This document shows positions 46,500 to 58,139 of a DNA stretch of 64,000 nt, one piece after another. Source of the stretch: Heterocephalus glaber (taxonomy: Eukaryota > Chordata > Mammalia > Rodentia > Bathyergidae); NCBI RefSeq assembly GCF_000247695.1, contig NW_004624855.1, forward strand, positions 1,597,096 to 1,661,095. Reading direction: 5' to 3'. A program made the translations under genes and the position numbers. The notes under the pieces are model-generated. The model saw nothing but the letters and a program-made list of their open reading frames with translations. It was not told the DNA's origin and did no database searches. The number at the start of each line of letters is the position of its first letter. Position 1 is the stretch's first letter.

Positions 46500-46875
46500 A
46501 GTTATGGTTTATATCTACATGTCCCCAAAGAGGCTCACATGCTTATAGGGAGGGCTTTTGGAAAAGGATTGGACTATGGGGACCCTATAGCTGATTCCTC
46601 TTAGAAGGTGTGGCCTAGTTGAGGGAGTCAGGGCACTGGGCATGTGACCTAGAAGGGTGTATCTCCTTTCCAGACTCCTCCCTTCTCTCTCTCTCTTTCT
46701 GCTTCTTGGCTGCCATGATGTGAGCAGCTTTTCCTCCACCCAGGTGCTTCTGCCATACTGTTTCTGTGTTTAAGCCTGCAGTATGTGGACTGAAAATTCT
46801 GAACTGTGAGCCAAAATAAACTTCTCCCTTTTTAAATTTTGAGTGTTGGATAATTTGTCGAGACTAAGACAGCAT
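46500..46875 (+). mobile_element. MaLR (ERVL) solo LTR, plus strand
   Basis: The only plus-strand MaLR LTR in the window. It begins 'gttatggtttatatctacat', passes 'gaaaaggattggactatggg', 'aaggtgtggcctagttgag', 'cttcttggctgccatgatgt', and ends with 'gagccaaaataaacttctcc' (polyadenylation signal AATAAA) and 'gagtgttggataatttgtcg'. Confidence 0.85.
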
Positions 46876-47796
46876 ACTTACTGTTTCTGGCTCTTTAAAA
46901 ACATTCAAGTTCTGGACCTGAAGAGAAGAATGTGTGCTTATTTTAGCAACAAAAAGTAATTATCTGCACAATACCCATTTGTGGGGTAATTATAGTCTGA
47001 GGGTTTACATTTGAGTGTTTAAAAAGTATGTAAAAGGAAAATTGTTTTGTGCTTTTACTATGTTTTCTCCTCTTGATATTTAATTGTAAGAACAAATATT
47101 TTCATCTTAAAGCAGTGGACCTGTCACCTAGTCGTGTATTGTGTGGTAGAGGCAAGCTTGACTTCCGTGCTTGCTGGGCAAAGCCTGCACCAACATCCAA
47201 GGTTCCTCTGCATCTTTATTCTCTCCTGCATTATAGAGTGCTCTCTTGCCACAGAGAAAGGGAAACCCCTAGAAAGTTGGAGAGAATGACAACTGAGCAC
47301 AAGTCCTTCCTAAATTACCCAGGAGTTCACAAATAAAAAATACTGAATCCCAAGGATAATTACAATGTAACCATAGATGATGTATTGTAGTTCACCCACT
47401 TACTGAAAATTATTTGTAACCCTGAGAATAATGCTTTTGGCACTTTCACAGTCATTCCTGAACTTGTACAGAGCTGAGGTGTTGTCTCATGTGAGTGCAG
47501 GAAAGGTGTGATATGCCTTATTTTAAAAAATGTAAGTTTTAAAGAAGCTCCATTGAGCATGTGTTATAATGCTCTTGGCTTTGAGTTCAATGATAAAGAA
47601 TCAACACTGTACATTAAAGTGCCTTTAAACAGAAGCATTCATAAAACAAATTTCATTGTTTTAATCAGTGGATGAAATGTCACCAGACATTCACAGGAGC
47701 CTAACCTTATATTTTCGTAGTGGTGAAAAATTTTTTTAAAAATATATATTACATGGTTTAGTATTTGTATTTTGGAAAGTAGCTTTAGGGATTGCT
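46876..47796. other. Unassigned sequence
   Basis: No gene or repeat assigned. Confidence 0.4.
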
Positions 47797-48020
47797 ATCA
47801 TCATCATTATCACCATCATCATCATCATCATTATCATCATCATCATCATCGTGGTAGTAGGAATTGAACCCAGGGCCTTCATTCACACTGAGCTACATCC
47901 CAGCCCTTTTTTATATTTTATTAGAAGACAAGATTTCATGTGTCCTTGCCCAGCCTAGGCTCAAACTTGTGATTCTCTTGTCCTAGCTTCCTAGAATGCT
48001 GGGATTACAGATGTGTGAAA
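47797..48020 (-). mobile_element. Dimeric B1-ID SINE, minus strand, with (ATC)n tail
   Basis: Reading the + strand: a (ATC)n/(ATT) run at 47797-47850 (the converted tail), the ID half ('ggaattgaacccagggcctt', 'cactgagctacatcccagcc'), then the B1 half ('cttgcccagcctaggctca', 'gaatgctgggattacagat'). The order is the mirror of 30474, as expected for the minus strand. Confidence 0.88.
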
Positions 48021-48665
48021 GTAGGTTTTTAAATCAAATTTAATACTTCATTTAAATTTAAACATATTAGGTATCCTCTTTAAAGGAGTAATGTGGTGAA
48101 AGGTTTTGAAAAATAATGTTCACCCTAAATCCTTCATATCTGTTCTTCATATTTGTGTTTTCACCCTTCAGGTTTACTAGAAACATAGTAGCTGTGTGTT
48201 ATCTACCCTGCTGTAGTCTTGGGCCCCCTTTCAGATGTTGGCTGCAGACAGACTGCACCTGTAGGACTTAAAAATATAAACACAGAAAGGCTTCTCTCCA
48301 TGTTAAGCAGATATTGGTTATTGTTGCTTTCTAGCCCAGCCTTTCTTGACCTTCAATTTCAGAAAAGCTCTGGAAGCAGAGCTTGCAGCTTAGGGGTATT
48401 CATGGTAAAAGGAGAACTGGCCCTGCCATGAGACCTGAAAACCTAGATGAAGACTGTCTGCAAGGATCCAGCATAAGGAGCCAAGAGTAGGTCCAAGAAG
48501 GTATTGGCCCTGCTCACTGAGCTCAGGAAGTGATTGAGACAGAAGCCCACAAAGGATGCCACTAATGAATTAAACCATGTAGAGGAGATGGAGGTTTACA
48601 AAGTGTACAACCAATACAGTGACGGATCTCTCTCCAGAGAAAAAAAGTTTCGAAGGTGGATAGAT
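48021..48665. other. Unassigned sequence
   Basis: No gene or repeat recognised. Confidence 0.35.
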
Positions 48666-48695
48666 GACAGACAGACAGACAGACAGACAGACAGA
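48666..48695. repeat. (GACA)n microsatellite
   Basis: About seven perfect tandem copies of GACA/CAGA. Confidence 0.97.
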
Positions 48696-49039
48696 TATTT
48701 ATTGTAAGAAATTGGTTCACACAATTATACAGGCTGAAAAGTTCCACAAACTGCCCTCTCCAAGCTGGAGTCCTAGAAAAGCTAGTGGTGGAGTTGGAAG
48801 GCCTGAGAGTCAGAGAGCCAATTGTGTCCATCCCAATTTGAAGTCCTGAGAACCAAATGTGCTGGAGTTCAAACTGTCAGACAGAGAGTGAATTCAACAT
48901 CCTTCTGTCTTTTTAGTCTATTCAGACCCTCAGTGGATTGGATGATACCCTCCTACACCTGGGGGGTGGGGGGGAGATGCAATCTGCTTTACTTAGTCCA
49001 TCGATTCAAATGCTAATCCCTTCCATAAATACCTTCACT
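48696..49039. other. Unassigned sequence
   Basis: Contains a G-rich run (48960-48975). Nothing else recognised. Confidence 0.35.
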
Positions 49040-49126
49040 GGGCCAGGGATTTAGCTCAGTGTTTCTGGTGCCTGCCTTGTAAGCACAAGGTCCTGAATTC
49101 GGTCCCCAGTATGAAAAACAAACAAA
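49040..49126 (+). mobile_element. tRNA-derived ID-like SINE, plus strand, split by an LTR
   Basis: 'gggccagggatttagctcag' (box A), 'gcctgccttgtaagcacaag', 'aattcggtccccagtatg' (box B), then an A/CAAA-rich tail. The tail is interrupted at 49127 by the LTR and resumes at 49743-49758 as 'aacaaacaaacaaaaacc'. Confidence 0.92.
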
Positions 49127-49280
49127 TGTAGTGCCCAGATTGTGAAGTCCCAAAGACCACCAGGAGGCCATTTTCGATGTAAGCACATGAGGGTCGTTTA
49201 TTCAAGCTTAAGCAGGGACTCTCAGTTGTCACCGACACAGCGGATCGAGATTGAGAGCTCCGAGTTCTAAATTAGTGGGA

Positions 49281-49368
49281 TTTTTATAGAAGTTACAGCA
49301 AGGTTTTATCTAGCAATTACAATGATTGGTCGGCGCTTAGCATGCATGAAGTGTAGATTTCTGATTGG
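49281..49368 (-). promoter_or_regulatory. LTR promoter: two CCAAT boxes and TATA box
   Basis: Minus-strand CCAAT at 49364-49368 and 49325-49329 lies upstream of TATAAAAA at 49281-49288. The AATAAA signal at 49197-49202 is about 80 bases downstream. This is the standard compact LTR promoter arrangement. Confidence 0.65.
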
Positions 49369-49684
49369 CTAGGCTCATGGGGGTGGTGAGGGGGATTACG
49401 TATAGGTTTTACAAGGGAAAAGGGGGACAAAAGTTAGTGGCCCACTGTCACATACTGATGGTCAGCAGACATCTTGACTAATAGTCACGACCACCCTGTG
49501 TGGATAGTCAGCACATTAACAGATTGTTCCTACAGATAGTGGGCCCACGATGTTCATTTCCTGGGTAAACAGATGGCTGAGTAATAAACTTAGGAATCTT
49601 GTGTTACAGATTGTGTCTTTTGTCCTAGATCAAGCACATTTTAATCATTAATGTGAGAGGACAAAGGAGACTACTCCATTTTGG

Positions 49685-49742
49685 GCAAATGGAGTCATTC
49701 TGGTCTCACACAAGCAAAATGGAGTTACTTTGGTCTCACACA
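49685..49742. repeat. 30-bp direct repeat at LTR 5' edge
   Basis: Two copies of 'aaatggagt(c/t)a(t/c)t(c/t)' followed by 'tggtctcacacaa' start 30 bases apart (49701 and 49731 for 'tggtctcaca'). Duplicated U3 edges are common in class I LTRs. Confidence 0.8.
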
Positions 49743-49758
49743 AACAAACAAACAAAAA

Positions 49759-49914
49759 CCAGCTTCAAGGACACACCAAGTATAATGTTTAACCTCATAT
49801 GCAAGCATCCCATGATCTGGTCAAACTGACACATAAAATTGTCACAGGCAGTCAACAGTGAAGAAGGTTAAGTGAGAATCTCAGTCCAAAAAGTGAAGCG
49901 TTTTCCAACTTCTT
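49759..49914. other. Unassigned spacer
   Basis: Nothing recognised. Confidence 0.3.
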
Positions 49915-50110
49915 CCTATTTTTTTTCTTTAATATACTAGGGTTTAAACCTTCGGCCTTCAAACTGAGCTACACTCCCAACCCTTTAAAAAAATTTTTAA
50001 AGAATTTTGAGACAGAGTCTTGCTAGGGCCAGGCTCAAACTTGCAAACCTCCTACCTCAGCCTTCTACAGTGCTAAGATTATAGGCATGGGCTACCATGG
50101 CTGGCTCGGG
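49915..50110 (-). mobile_element. Dimeric B1-ID SINE, minus strand
   Basis: T-rich start, ID half ('gtttaaaccttcggccttc', 'actgagctacactcccaa'), A/T-rich linker, B1 half ('gagacagagtcttgctaggg', 'gtgctaagattataggcatg', 'gctaccatggctgg'). 'ttcttcc' near both edges may be a decayed duplication. Confidence 0.85.
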
Positions 50111-51321
50111 TTCTTCCACTTATAAGGATTTTAGGATGTGCCCAGAAATGATTTGGTCCTGATGTCAGTAAAGTTAGGTCCAAACTCAGACTCTGGTTCA
50201 GTGCAACCATAGGTCCCCTGTGTGTCCCAGTACACACCTTAACTCTCATTTGAGCCAGAACAGTGGCCTGGCCAGGCATGGCCATGAAATTGTCTAGAGA
50301 GCGCTAAGAGCAAAGTGTGACACTGAAGGTGTCTGCATGTAATGACTTTCTTTAGGAGTCATTCATACGTTACCATGAACACGCGTTTTTTACCTGGAGA
50401 TTCAACATGGAACATGGACTCTCCACCTCCAGCTGTGAAATTTATTATTTTAATTTATTTAATTCTAAATTAACTTTTGTATCCCTTTTCAGAATTACTT
50501 GCACATTTAAAAGCTCTGAAAAATAAGCAAGCTGGACACAAAAGCTATTTATGTTTAAAGAGGATATGTAGCAAACAAAAAATGCATAGATCTCAGAAAT
50601 GATTAACCAAGGACTTCCAGGCTATGCTGGAACAATAAGCAGGATGGACCCAGGCAGGGTTCCCAATGACTCAGAGATTTCCTGGCACAAGAAATAATAG
50701 CTTTTATTATAAAAGGTTTCAACAGTCCCTACAGGGTACTGTTCAGTTGAGAAATTTATAAATTCGACCTTTTCCTTCAAGATTATTGTATAATTTAGAA
50801 TGGCTAGGCTAAGGCAAAACTCTGTATGTTAAGGTTAATGATTAGAAAATAAAAATGTTAGCAGAGGAATGAGTTGCCACACAGAGTAGCACAGAGACCA
50901 TTGCTTAAAATTGATATAAAAAACAATAATTTTCAGGCCAGCCTTGAGGGAACAGGGACCTGGATTTACTCTTTTTTGGTGAACAATTTAATTCTTTGAT
51001 GCAAACGAACACCAAGGCAAAACTTAAATACTTGAACACATGGTGAATACATTTTAGGGACTGCAAAGAGAGTACGAATTAAATAGAAGGAATCAGGGAG
51101 TGCTATATTAAATTTTTCTTTGAGAACAGATTATCTTCATAGTCTTTGCAGTCAGAGAAATAAAGTTGGAAGGCAATAAGCTTCTCATTTCCCTTGGTGA
51201 TCTCAACCCATCTCTATGGACTTTTCTTTGAATGAATAGGCAATCATATGTAGAGTTGTTTTCTTGAAAGCAGAAGATGAAACTTCTGTGCTTCCTTCTT
51301 GCCCATATCAAGAATATTGTT
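50111..51321. other. Unassigned; possible degraded LTR
   Basis: No gene seen. 50630-50760 has TATA/AATAAA-like content on the minus strand ('tagcttttattataaaagg') and could be an old LTR, but I cannot support a boundary. Confidence 0.3.
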
Positions 51322-51400
51322 GAGGACTAGGATGTAGCTCAGTGGTAGGGAGCTTGTCTAGCATGCACAAGGCCGGAGGTCCCATCCCCAAAACCATAAA
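51322..51400 (+). mobile_element. ID-family SINE, plus strand
   Basis: 'ggatgtagctcagtggtagg' (box A), 'gcttgtctagcatgcacaag', 'aggtcccatccccaaaacc' (box B), then a short A-rich tail. Closer to the classical rodent ID consensus ('gtggtag..agcatgcacaagg') than the 'gatttagctcagtggtt' type copies at 49040 and 57362. Confidence 0.88.
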
Positions 51401-51559
51401 AACATATACATAGTTGTGCCCACAAGAGGAGTTGCTTTCCCAGGGAAAGTCTCCACTTTCAAATTTGCATGCCAGAGAGAATGGTCCCAAGCCCATCTGA
51501 GCCTGTACCTTAACTGAGTAATTAATGACAGCAAAAGGGTGTATTACCCATTCACTGCT

Positions 51560-51700
51560 TCACTGCCTGCTTCACGAACAAAACTGTAAACCCCTCAAGT
51601 GTAGATATATCTGCCTAGTTTACTATTGTATTTGCACCACCCAGAATAGTACCTGGTCATAACAGGCACTCAGTGAAGTCTTATCATAAGAGAAGTGCTG
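51560..51700 (+). mobile_element. L2 LINE 3' end
   Basis: 'aactgtaaacccctcaagtg', 'ttgtatttgcaccacccaga', 'atagtacctggtcataacag', 'gcactcagtgaagtc' follow the L2 3' end order on the plus strand. Confidence 0.7.
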
Positions 51701-51880
51701 CTCAAGCAAAGTTTTTGTGGGAATGAGTTTAAAGTTCATAAATGAATGAATTTTATGTTTTTAAAATGTTATAATCTTATTTTAAAGACCTTGATGAGCT
51801 TACAGTGTTTAATAAAGATTTTAAATGGAACCCAGGTCTAGCAATGTCTGAACACAACACAGGCTACTCCCTGTGGTTTT

Positions 51881-51967
51881 TTTTTTTTTTTGGTACTGGG
51901 GATCGAACTTGGAACCTTGCATTTGTGAGGCAGGCACCGGAACCTCTGAGCTAAATCCCTGGCCCCC
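51881..51967 (-). mobile_element. tRNA-derived ID-like SINE, minus strand
   Basis: T-run, 'ggtactggggatcgaacttg', 'catttgtgaggcaggcaccg', 'ctctgagctaaatccctgg'. Flanking 'ccctgtg(g)tttt' at about 51869-51880 and 51968-51978 is the probable duplication. Confidence 0.9.
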
Positions 51968-51978
51968 CCCTGTGTTTT

Positions 51979-53048
51979 GAGAGCGCACCTTTCCAATATA
52001 CTCCCTTCAGGCCCTATTGTACTCTTTCCCTGGGAATAGGGGCAATCTTGCCGTCACTTCTTCTGGTGTAGCTGGACGGGCACCTTTCCCATGACAGCCC
52101 CAGAGCTGGGGGTTGAAAAGCCCTAGCAGTTCACCAGTGCACATTAAATGTGTTTATTCATCATTTTCAGTTGGGTTCTGTCTTCTTTGTTTAAGATCCT
52201 GTCAGATTCACAGCACAACAAGACAGGTTAAAGACTGAGATGAACTCAGAGTGCCAAGAAGGCTACTTTGTGAGCAGAGTTGAATTGCAGGAGTAGGAAG
52301 TAGGGGGAAATTTTTTTAAAAGATTAAAGAGAGAAGGAAATAAAATTCATTTTGTATGGATTGAGGTTATGGAATAAAAATGTAAAATGTGAAACTAAAG
52401 ATAGTCTAAGGAACATTTCATATTATACATTTCATATTATAATTTTATCTTTAAATTAAAGTAATCTTCAAATTAAATTAATTAAATTAAAGTTATCTTC
52501 AAATTAAAGTAATTAAAACAGGGTATAATGTAGTGGTACCAAGATTGCCATTTGAAGAGTAATGCCAACAAATGCCTAATGTCATAACTATTTATCATTA
52601 GATTTCAAAGAAAAGAAAACAGGTTTCACATATTTTATTTTATATATATATCTTAGTTCATTAGTGTTTTCTGTTTTGTTCCTTATTAGATTGCTTTGTC
52701 CATTGAATTTCTGCTACCAAAACATGATGTCATGATTCAGTCCATTCATTGTAACATTTTCTCCTTCTCTATCATGTGCATGGCATGGAAGGTGCTGTAA
52801 AAAAATCTGTCTTCTGTGAACTTATTTTGTGCTAGAGTAAATAAGCTGAGTACCCAGTGACTATAACTCCAAGTGTGGCCCCTGTTATTGTAGTGATGTG
52901 TGCAGTGCTGGGCAAGGAGAGGGGCCCTTAGAAAAACCAAGCAAATGCCATCAAGGCGATGACATTGAGCATCTGACTTAAGTACATTTGAGGCCTTAGG
53001 AGATACACTTGTAAAGACTTGAAGGCGGACATTGTAGGTTCCTCTTGG
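51979..53048. other. Unassigned; AT-rich local duplications
   Basis: No gene seen. At 52417-52515 short units 'catttcatattata', 'cttcaaattaaa' and 'attaaattaa' recur in tandem, a local slippage patch. Confidence 0.4.
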
Positions 53049-53060
53049 ATAACGTATTCT

Positions 53061-53151
53061 TCCCACCCCCCCAAGTACCAGGGATTGAATTCAGACCTTT
53101 GCGCTGGTGAGGCAGGTGCAGTACCACCTGAGCTAAATCCCTGGCCCTTGC
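53061..53151 (-). mobile_element. tRNA-derived ID-like SINE, minus strand
   Basis: C-rich tail region, 'aagtaccagggattgaattc', 'gctggtgaggcaggtgcag', 'cacctgagctaaatccctgg'. Flanked by an 11/12-matching duplication 'ataac(g/a)tattct' at 53049-53060 and 53152-53163. Confidence 0.92.
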
Positions 53152-53163
53152 ATAACATATTCT

Positions 53164-56100
53164 GACAACTGGAGCCCCACGTATTGATAGGAAGTGGTTT
53201 GAAAGAAATCAGAAAACCTTAGTGACAAGTGCTGGGGGGATTCAGTGCTAATCTAAGAAATTCAGAATTTATTCTGTAGGTCCTGAGATGCCACTGGGTA
53301 GATCAGATACATAATAAGGAAACGCAATTTTTTCTGTGATTTATACTTTTTAATATTTATTCAGTGCCAACAAAGTGTGACAATTTATAAAAGCATTATA
53401 AGGTATACATAATCCCTACCCAGAGGGTTTACAATTTGATCTATGTAGGTAAATAGGATATTACCGTATGGAAGAATGTGGAAAGGCAATGAGGAACGAC
53501 TGATACTATGCACACAGCACTGACACCTTTTACTCCATTTGTTGACATTCCATGGAAAACCTTTAAAGTATTACAAAAATCTTTCAAAGTGCCCTAGGCA
53601 TCTATTTGTAAACACGGAAAATCACAGCTAAAAGATAGTGTTGATAATTAAAGTGCTAATGACTTGACCAAATTTCTCATGCTATCAAATTTACTATTTT
53701 CCTATAATAAAACCTGGTTCTATAAAATCATGGATGATCAACAGTTTACCCAAATATTCTTTAATAAGTATTTGTCACTAGATTTTTGCTCTGTTTAGAA
53801 AGAAAGAAATAATACTAGAGGCTATAATATATATAAATTTGAGCCTAATGATATGTATTCATGACTTGTTAGATATCTGAAAAGGACTTAGCCAGTGGAT
53901 CATTACTACTAAGGAAACAGTATTTATCAAGTTTTCAAACTGAAATTGTAATGACTACATTTTACAGTTGTTCACTAGGAGGAATGTGTGTATAGTGTAC
54001 ATTTTACTGGTTCTGATACCAAAGAAATCATGTGATGAATCTGAAGTTTCTTAAGTTTTTTTGCAAAGCATGAAAGTCATAGTGGAATGCTGGTCACTGA
54101 TAAGAATCTTCAGTCTTTTATGTGAAGGTTATTTCAGAAAGGGAATTGGAGAGCCTAATGGGGGTCCAGATGAAGTAGGAGAATTTGCCTAGCAGGAGTT
54201 TTGGCAAGCCCATCAAAATTGGACATGTTCTGATTTTTTTTTAAACCAAAAGAACATTTCAGTTATTTCCAATAAACAATGAAATTGTTATCAGTAGTCT
54301 TGAGACCAAATGGATTTCAGGTTACAAAGCCTTCTAGTGAAAGAGTTTTAACTCAATTGCTAATCAGCTAGATACAGATACAATAGAAGTGATGTATGGC
54401 CCTTCTGTTCTGTAAAGAAATTCATTTCTCAATTGTTTAATGATATTTTTAAATCTGTAAAGTGCTACATAGCAATGTTTTTTTTTTAAAAAAAGCATTT
54501 TCTATGACCTTTGACATAATTATAGATTTATCATTGAAATTATTTGTCCAATTATCTCACTTTTAAAAAAATGTTCTAAAGATGTAAAATGTTTCATGCA
54601 TGTTTAAAAATGGAAGTTATTTTCAGGTGAGTACTCTATATATTCTCCAAATATTAGACACTTTTTTCCTTCTAACAAGGATTTTAAGAAATTTTATTGG
54701 CAATGAAAGAACAAAATAATCATGAAAAATTTTGACTGTATTATTGTGAAGATATTTAATTTTTCTTCACTTCTGTCATGTAAAAACTTTCTTAGCCAGT
54801 TGGGAATAAAAACTGAGTGTTGAGCACTGATGGGAATCAATAAGTAAACTTTCTTCTTAAATATTTTTAAGTATTTTCTCCAAGTGAACATAATTTTTAA
54901 GCACTCAAATCAATTTTAACATTTACCCAACATCATGCATTTAACATCTTATTCCTCAAAGAAATGAGAAAAAATTATTTTGAATATATGCTCTTAAAAA
55001 TCTTAAAATGAAATTCTATTTTTATATTTAAATATGGCTATCTCCATGCCAAGATTGAAATCCAGCTTCTCCTCCTTGTGCTTTTATATAGGTAATTCAA
55101 TGGTAGAAAATAGGAATGAAGATTTTGTGTCCCTTTTGCAACCTTATTGTTTTAGAGCCCTACCTCGTCTTCTGTCCATAACTCTGTCCACATCTGTTTC
55201 TCCTCTCCACAACTATAGTTTTCTTCCATAACTGCCATCTCCTCAGATTCTGCCAGACTGCAACTATAAATCTGGTTATGCTCACAGCAATAAGTCACCA
55301 ATTTCAAACTTCTCTTCCTTTAATTTTGGGAGTCCTTAGAGTATATTTCCTGTATATCCAAGAACATCTCTATTCTGTTGGACTCATACTATTCTGCCAA
55401 ACAAGCCAGATGCTCCTTGGTGTGTAGTCGACTTTTCAGGAGTTCCAGAAGCCTTTCCATCCATGAGCCACCTGAGCCACTTGGAATCTCAGACAAAGGG
55501 TCAGGAAAAGGGATGACAAAAGGAAGGATCATTTCTTCCCTTTGTTCTGTCTTCTATTGGAGGTGTCCCAGAGTTGTGCAGTGCTTGCCGCATGTTTTAC
55601 AAATTAGGAGGAAATCACTTTTTCACACTTTGATGGTCTTCCCTTCCCAGAACCCAGACACTTGTCCAGGGGGATAGGACAAAGACAGATTTGAGATGCA
55701 CTCTCTGAATTATTCTGAGACCTGAACCTGTCTCCCCAGGGCCTTCTCCGGAGCTGATCCCAGGACATGCAATCTTTGGTTCTTTCCTAGTATTAGGGAG
55801 TCTGCCATCTGTATCCTATCCCCTTTTCCTCCCCTAAAAGCCACTTGTATCTCTCTCTTCTCAGTCACTGCTCTGCAGGCACCTTTTGCTTTTGACACTA
55901 TAGCGTAGACATCCTCTAAGGCAGGGCACCAGGGATTGGCCACCATTTGGGAATGGAGAAAAATAATTTCAGGTGAACAAAGCAGGACTCATTGCATTAT
56001 CCTGCCACATATGACTGCTCCTCATCCCATCCCACTCCAGAACTGTAAGCCTCTAAAATGCAAGGCGGGTCCAAAACACAGCTATGTCCTGGGCCAAGGA

Positions 56101-57343
56101 TAAGTTTACACGGAATTCTTCAAGGGATTCATGGTCAATAAAACCTCAAATATCATATGGTCTGCTAGTCAGCCCATGAAAGCAAAGTTATCTAGCATTG
56201 CACCACAATGTAGATTGCTGCTTGAGTATTTATTTTTAAATTAATATGCATAAATGAGTATCTGAAAAATCATATGCCATTTTAAACTTACTATATTTAT
56301 AAACATTAAAATGAAAGTACTGCTTAATATTTTGGGTCAGAACAACAAAGAAACAATTTTGAGTTGTGATTGGGAAAAGGTAAAAATTTTTGATGACGCA
56401 GAACTTACTTACTTTCATATAGTCATTTCTGCTGAACAAGAAAAGAAACCCCAAGTAATTAATTGGATTTAGTTGCTAATCAAAAATACATCTTTTGCAT
56501 TTTGGCCACAAATACCCACCCTGCTTTAAAAAGCTTCTAATGGACATGAACATCACTTCATTTTTCTTTTTTACATTTCATGAGGGTTTTTTTGCAAATT
56601 TATTAAAATTTTATTTTAGTTTTATGCATTTTCACAAGGAAACTGGTACTTTTTTGCTTTGTTTTGTCTTGTTTTGTTTTTAAAAAAATATTCTGCATGT
56701 TTTCTGACTTTAGTGGGGTTTTCCAGGAGCTTGCAGTGGCAAGCAGAGAAGTCCCACTTCTGTCCCTTCAAGATGGAAATGCTCTTCTAAGGTTACTGTC
56801 CTTTCCACTCCACTCTAATGACAGCTGCGATTTTAAATTAGTACATGCCATTTTGATACTTACTGTAGCATTCAGCAGCATGCTCATTGCATTAATCAAA
56901 GTGTCACCTTATTCTGTCAGTGAAGGGCACCCCTCATTTAGGTAGCTACTCAAATGAATGCTGGAGAACAGTGCCAGAACTCGGCCATTTGTAGGATGTC
57001 ACTGCTACCCACTGCCCATTGTTGTGAAGATTTATAGTTGCTTTGGATAATAGTCTATATGGAGATATTTATTTGTTTATTAAAGCATGTTAACCTAGCT
57101 GGCAATCGGAAAATGGAACTGTTCAGCAGATTTATCTCCTGTAATTTACTGAGTCAGGCTAATTCATCACAACTACTCTACTGAGTGCTCTAATTAAAGC
57201 GAAAGGGGGAAAGGTTCTTTCATATCCTATATGATGTCTCTATGCATTTCCATCTCTTGGTCAAAATGGTTATTTGGAGCAATACAATAGATTCATGTAA
57301 CTTTCCCTGGCAACAACACAAATATACTGGAATTATTCCTCTT
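53164..57343. other. Long unassigned interval
   Basis: 4.2 kb with no gene or repeat I can name. Very AT-rich from 53300 to 55020. The GC-richer part 55140-55960 carries opposing short frames (55378-55677 plus, 55710-55946 minus) without known domains. 57060-57230 is complex sequence with 'aatttactgagtcaggctaa' and 'ctctaattaaagcg'; it could be a conserved element, unproven. Confidence 0.4.
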
Positions 57344-57361
57344 AAAAAATAAGGTAGTCCT

Positions 57362-57473
57362 AGGGCTGGGGATTTAGCTCAGTGGTTCTACCTCCTGCCT
57401 CAAAAGCACAAGGTCCAGAGCTTGATCCCTAGTACAATAAAAAAAAAAAAAAGCAAAAACAAAACACAACAAC
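57362..57473 (+). mobile_element. tRNA-derived ID-like SINE, plus strand, with duplication
   Basis: 'agggctggggatttagctca' (box A), 'ctcctgcctcaaaagcacaa', 'gagcttgatccctagtac' (box B), then an A-run and AAC-rich tail. Flanked by a 17/18-matching duplication, 'aaaaaataaggtagt(c/t)ct', at 57344-57361 and 57474-57491. Long A-run and duplication suggest a fairly recent insertion. Confidence 0.95.
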
Positions 57474-57491
57474 AAAAAATAAGGTAGTTCT

Positions 57492-58139
57492 AAATTGAAA
57501 GCATTCAAAATATGTTTCTCTTTTTGAAAAAACAAAAAGGTATCATACTAAAAGTATACTATTAAAACTTGTTTCCCATCTTTCTGGAGATTTTATAGTG
57601 TCTATAATGCCCTAAGTTAGTATTTAAAAGACTTAAGACACCAACTTGCCAAGGAAGAACCAGAGTGGGAAACACTTTTGAGGCCACTGTGGAGGGGAGG
57701 GACACTTAGCTAGGACATTCTGACTTGGCCCCAAGTGTGACATTCCTCCAGCTCTCCTGCCTCTGCCCTCCTGAAAAGGTCACTGTGGAATTTCCTCCTG
57801 GTCAGCCTTGCAGGCAACTTTAGCAACCCCTGGTGACAAGCGTCATTGGAAGGATTTCCTTAGAAGCTGTAAAATACCATTGTCAGTACAGTATTTATCC
57901 TATTGGCATTGACGCTGTAGTAGCTACTTATAGTTACATCTGCCAGACCCAAACCATCACTTGCTAAAGATTCTGTCCTCTCTCCAGACTGGGAGTCAGT
58001 GAAGGCTACGCTCTCTCTCTGAGCACTGTAGCAGCATGCGCTGTCATCAGAAATATATAATGAATTTATACTGTATTTAGAGGCATGTGCAATGCATGTG
58101 CATGTGTGTATTCATGTATAATATATTATCAAAAACATG
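57492..58139. other. Unassigned sequence
   Basis: No gene or repeat recognised. 57600-57960 is GC-balanced, non-repetitive sequence. Confidence 0.35.

Larger units (their letters stand above)
49127..49742 (-). mobile_element. Retroviral-type solo LTR, minus strand, inserted in SINE tail
   Basis: TG..CA ends: + strand 'tgtagtgcccagattgtg' to 'tggtctcacaca'. On the minus strand the order is 30-bp direct repeats (49685-49742), CCAAT boxes (49364-49368, 49325-49329), a TATA box (49281-49288) and AATAAA (49197-49202). The target duplication is AACAAA (49121-49126 and 49743-49748) if the LTR ends at 49742, or CAAA if it ends at 49740. The CAAA-repeat host makes these indistinguishable. No internal viral sequence is attached. 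Class I (ERV1) seems most likely. Confidence 0.85.

Noticed and set aside
50630..50760. Possible additional degraded LTR
   Set aside because: Only a TATA/AATAAA-like word was seen; no TG..CA ends or relatives in the window.
57362..57440. tRNA-like box A and box B, possible tRNA gene
   Set aside because: The tRNA-like body is followed by an A-rich tail and flanked by a target duplication, so it is a SINE; the same applies to 6396, 8628, 32096, 49040, 51322, 51881 and 53061.
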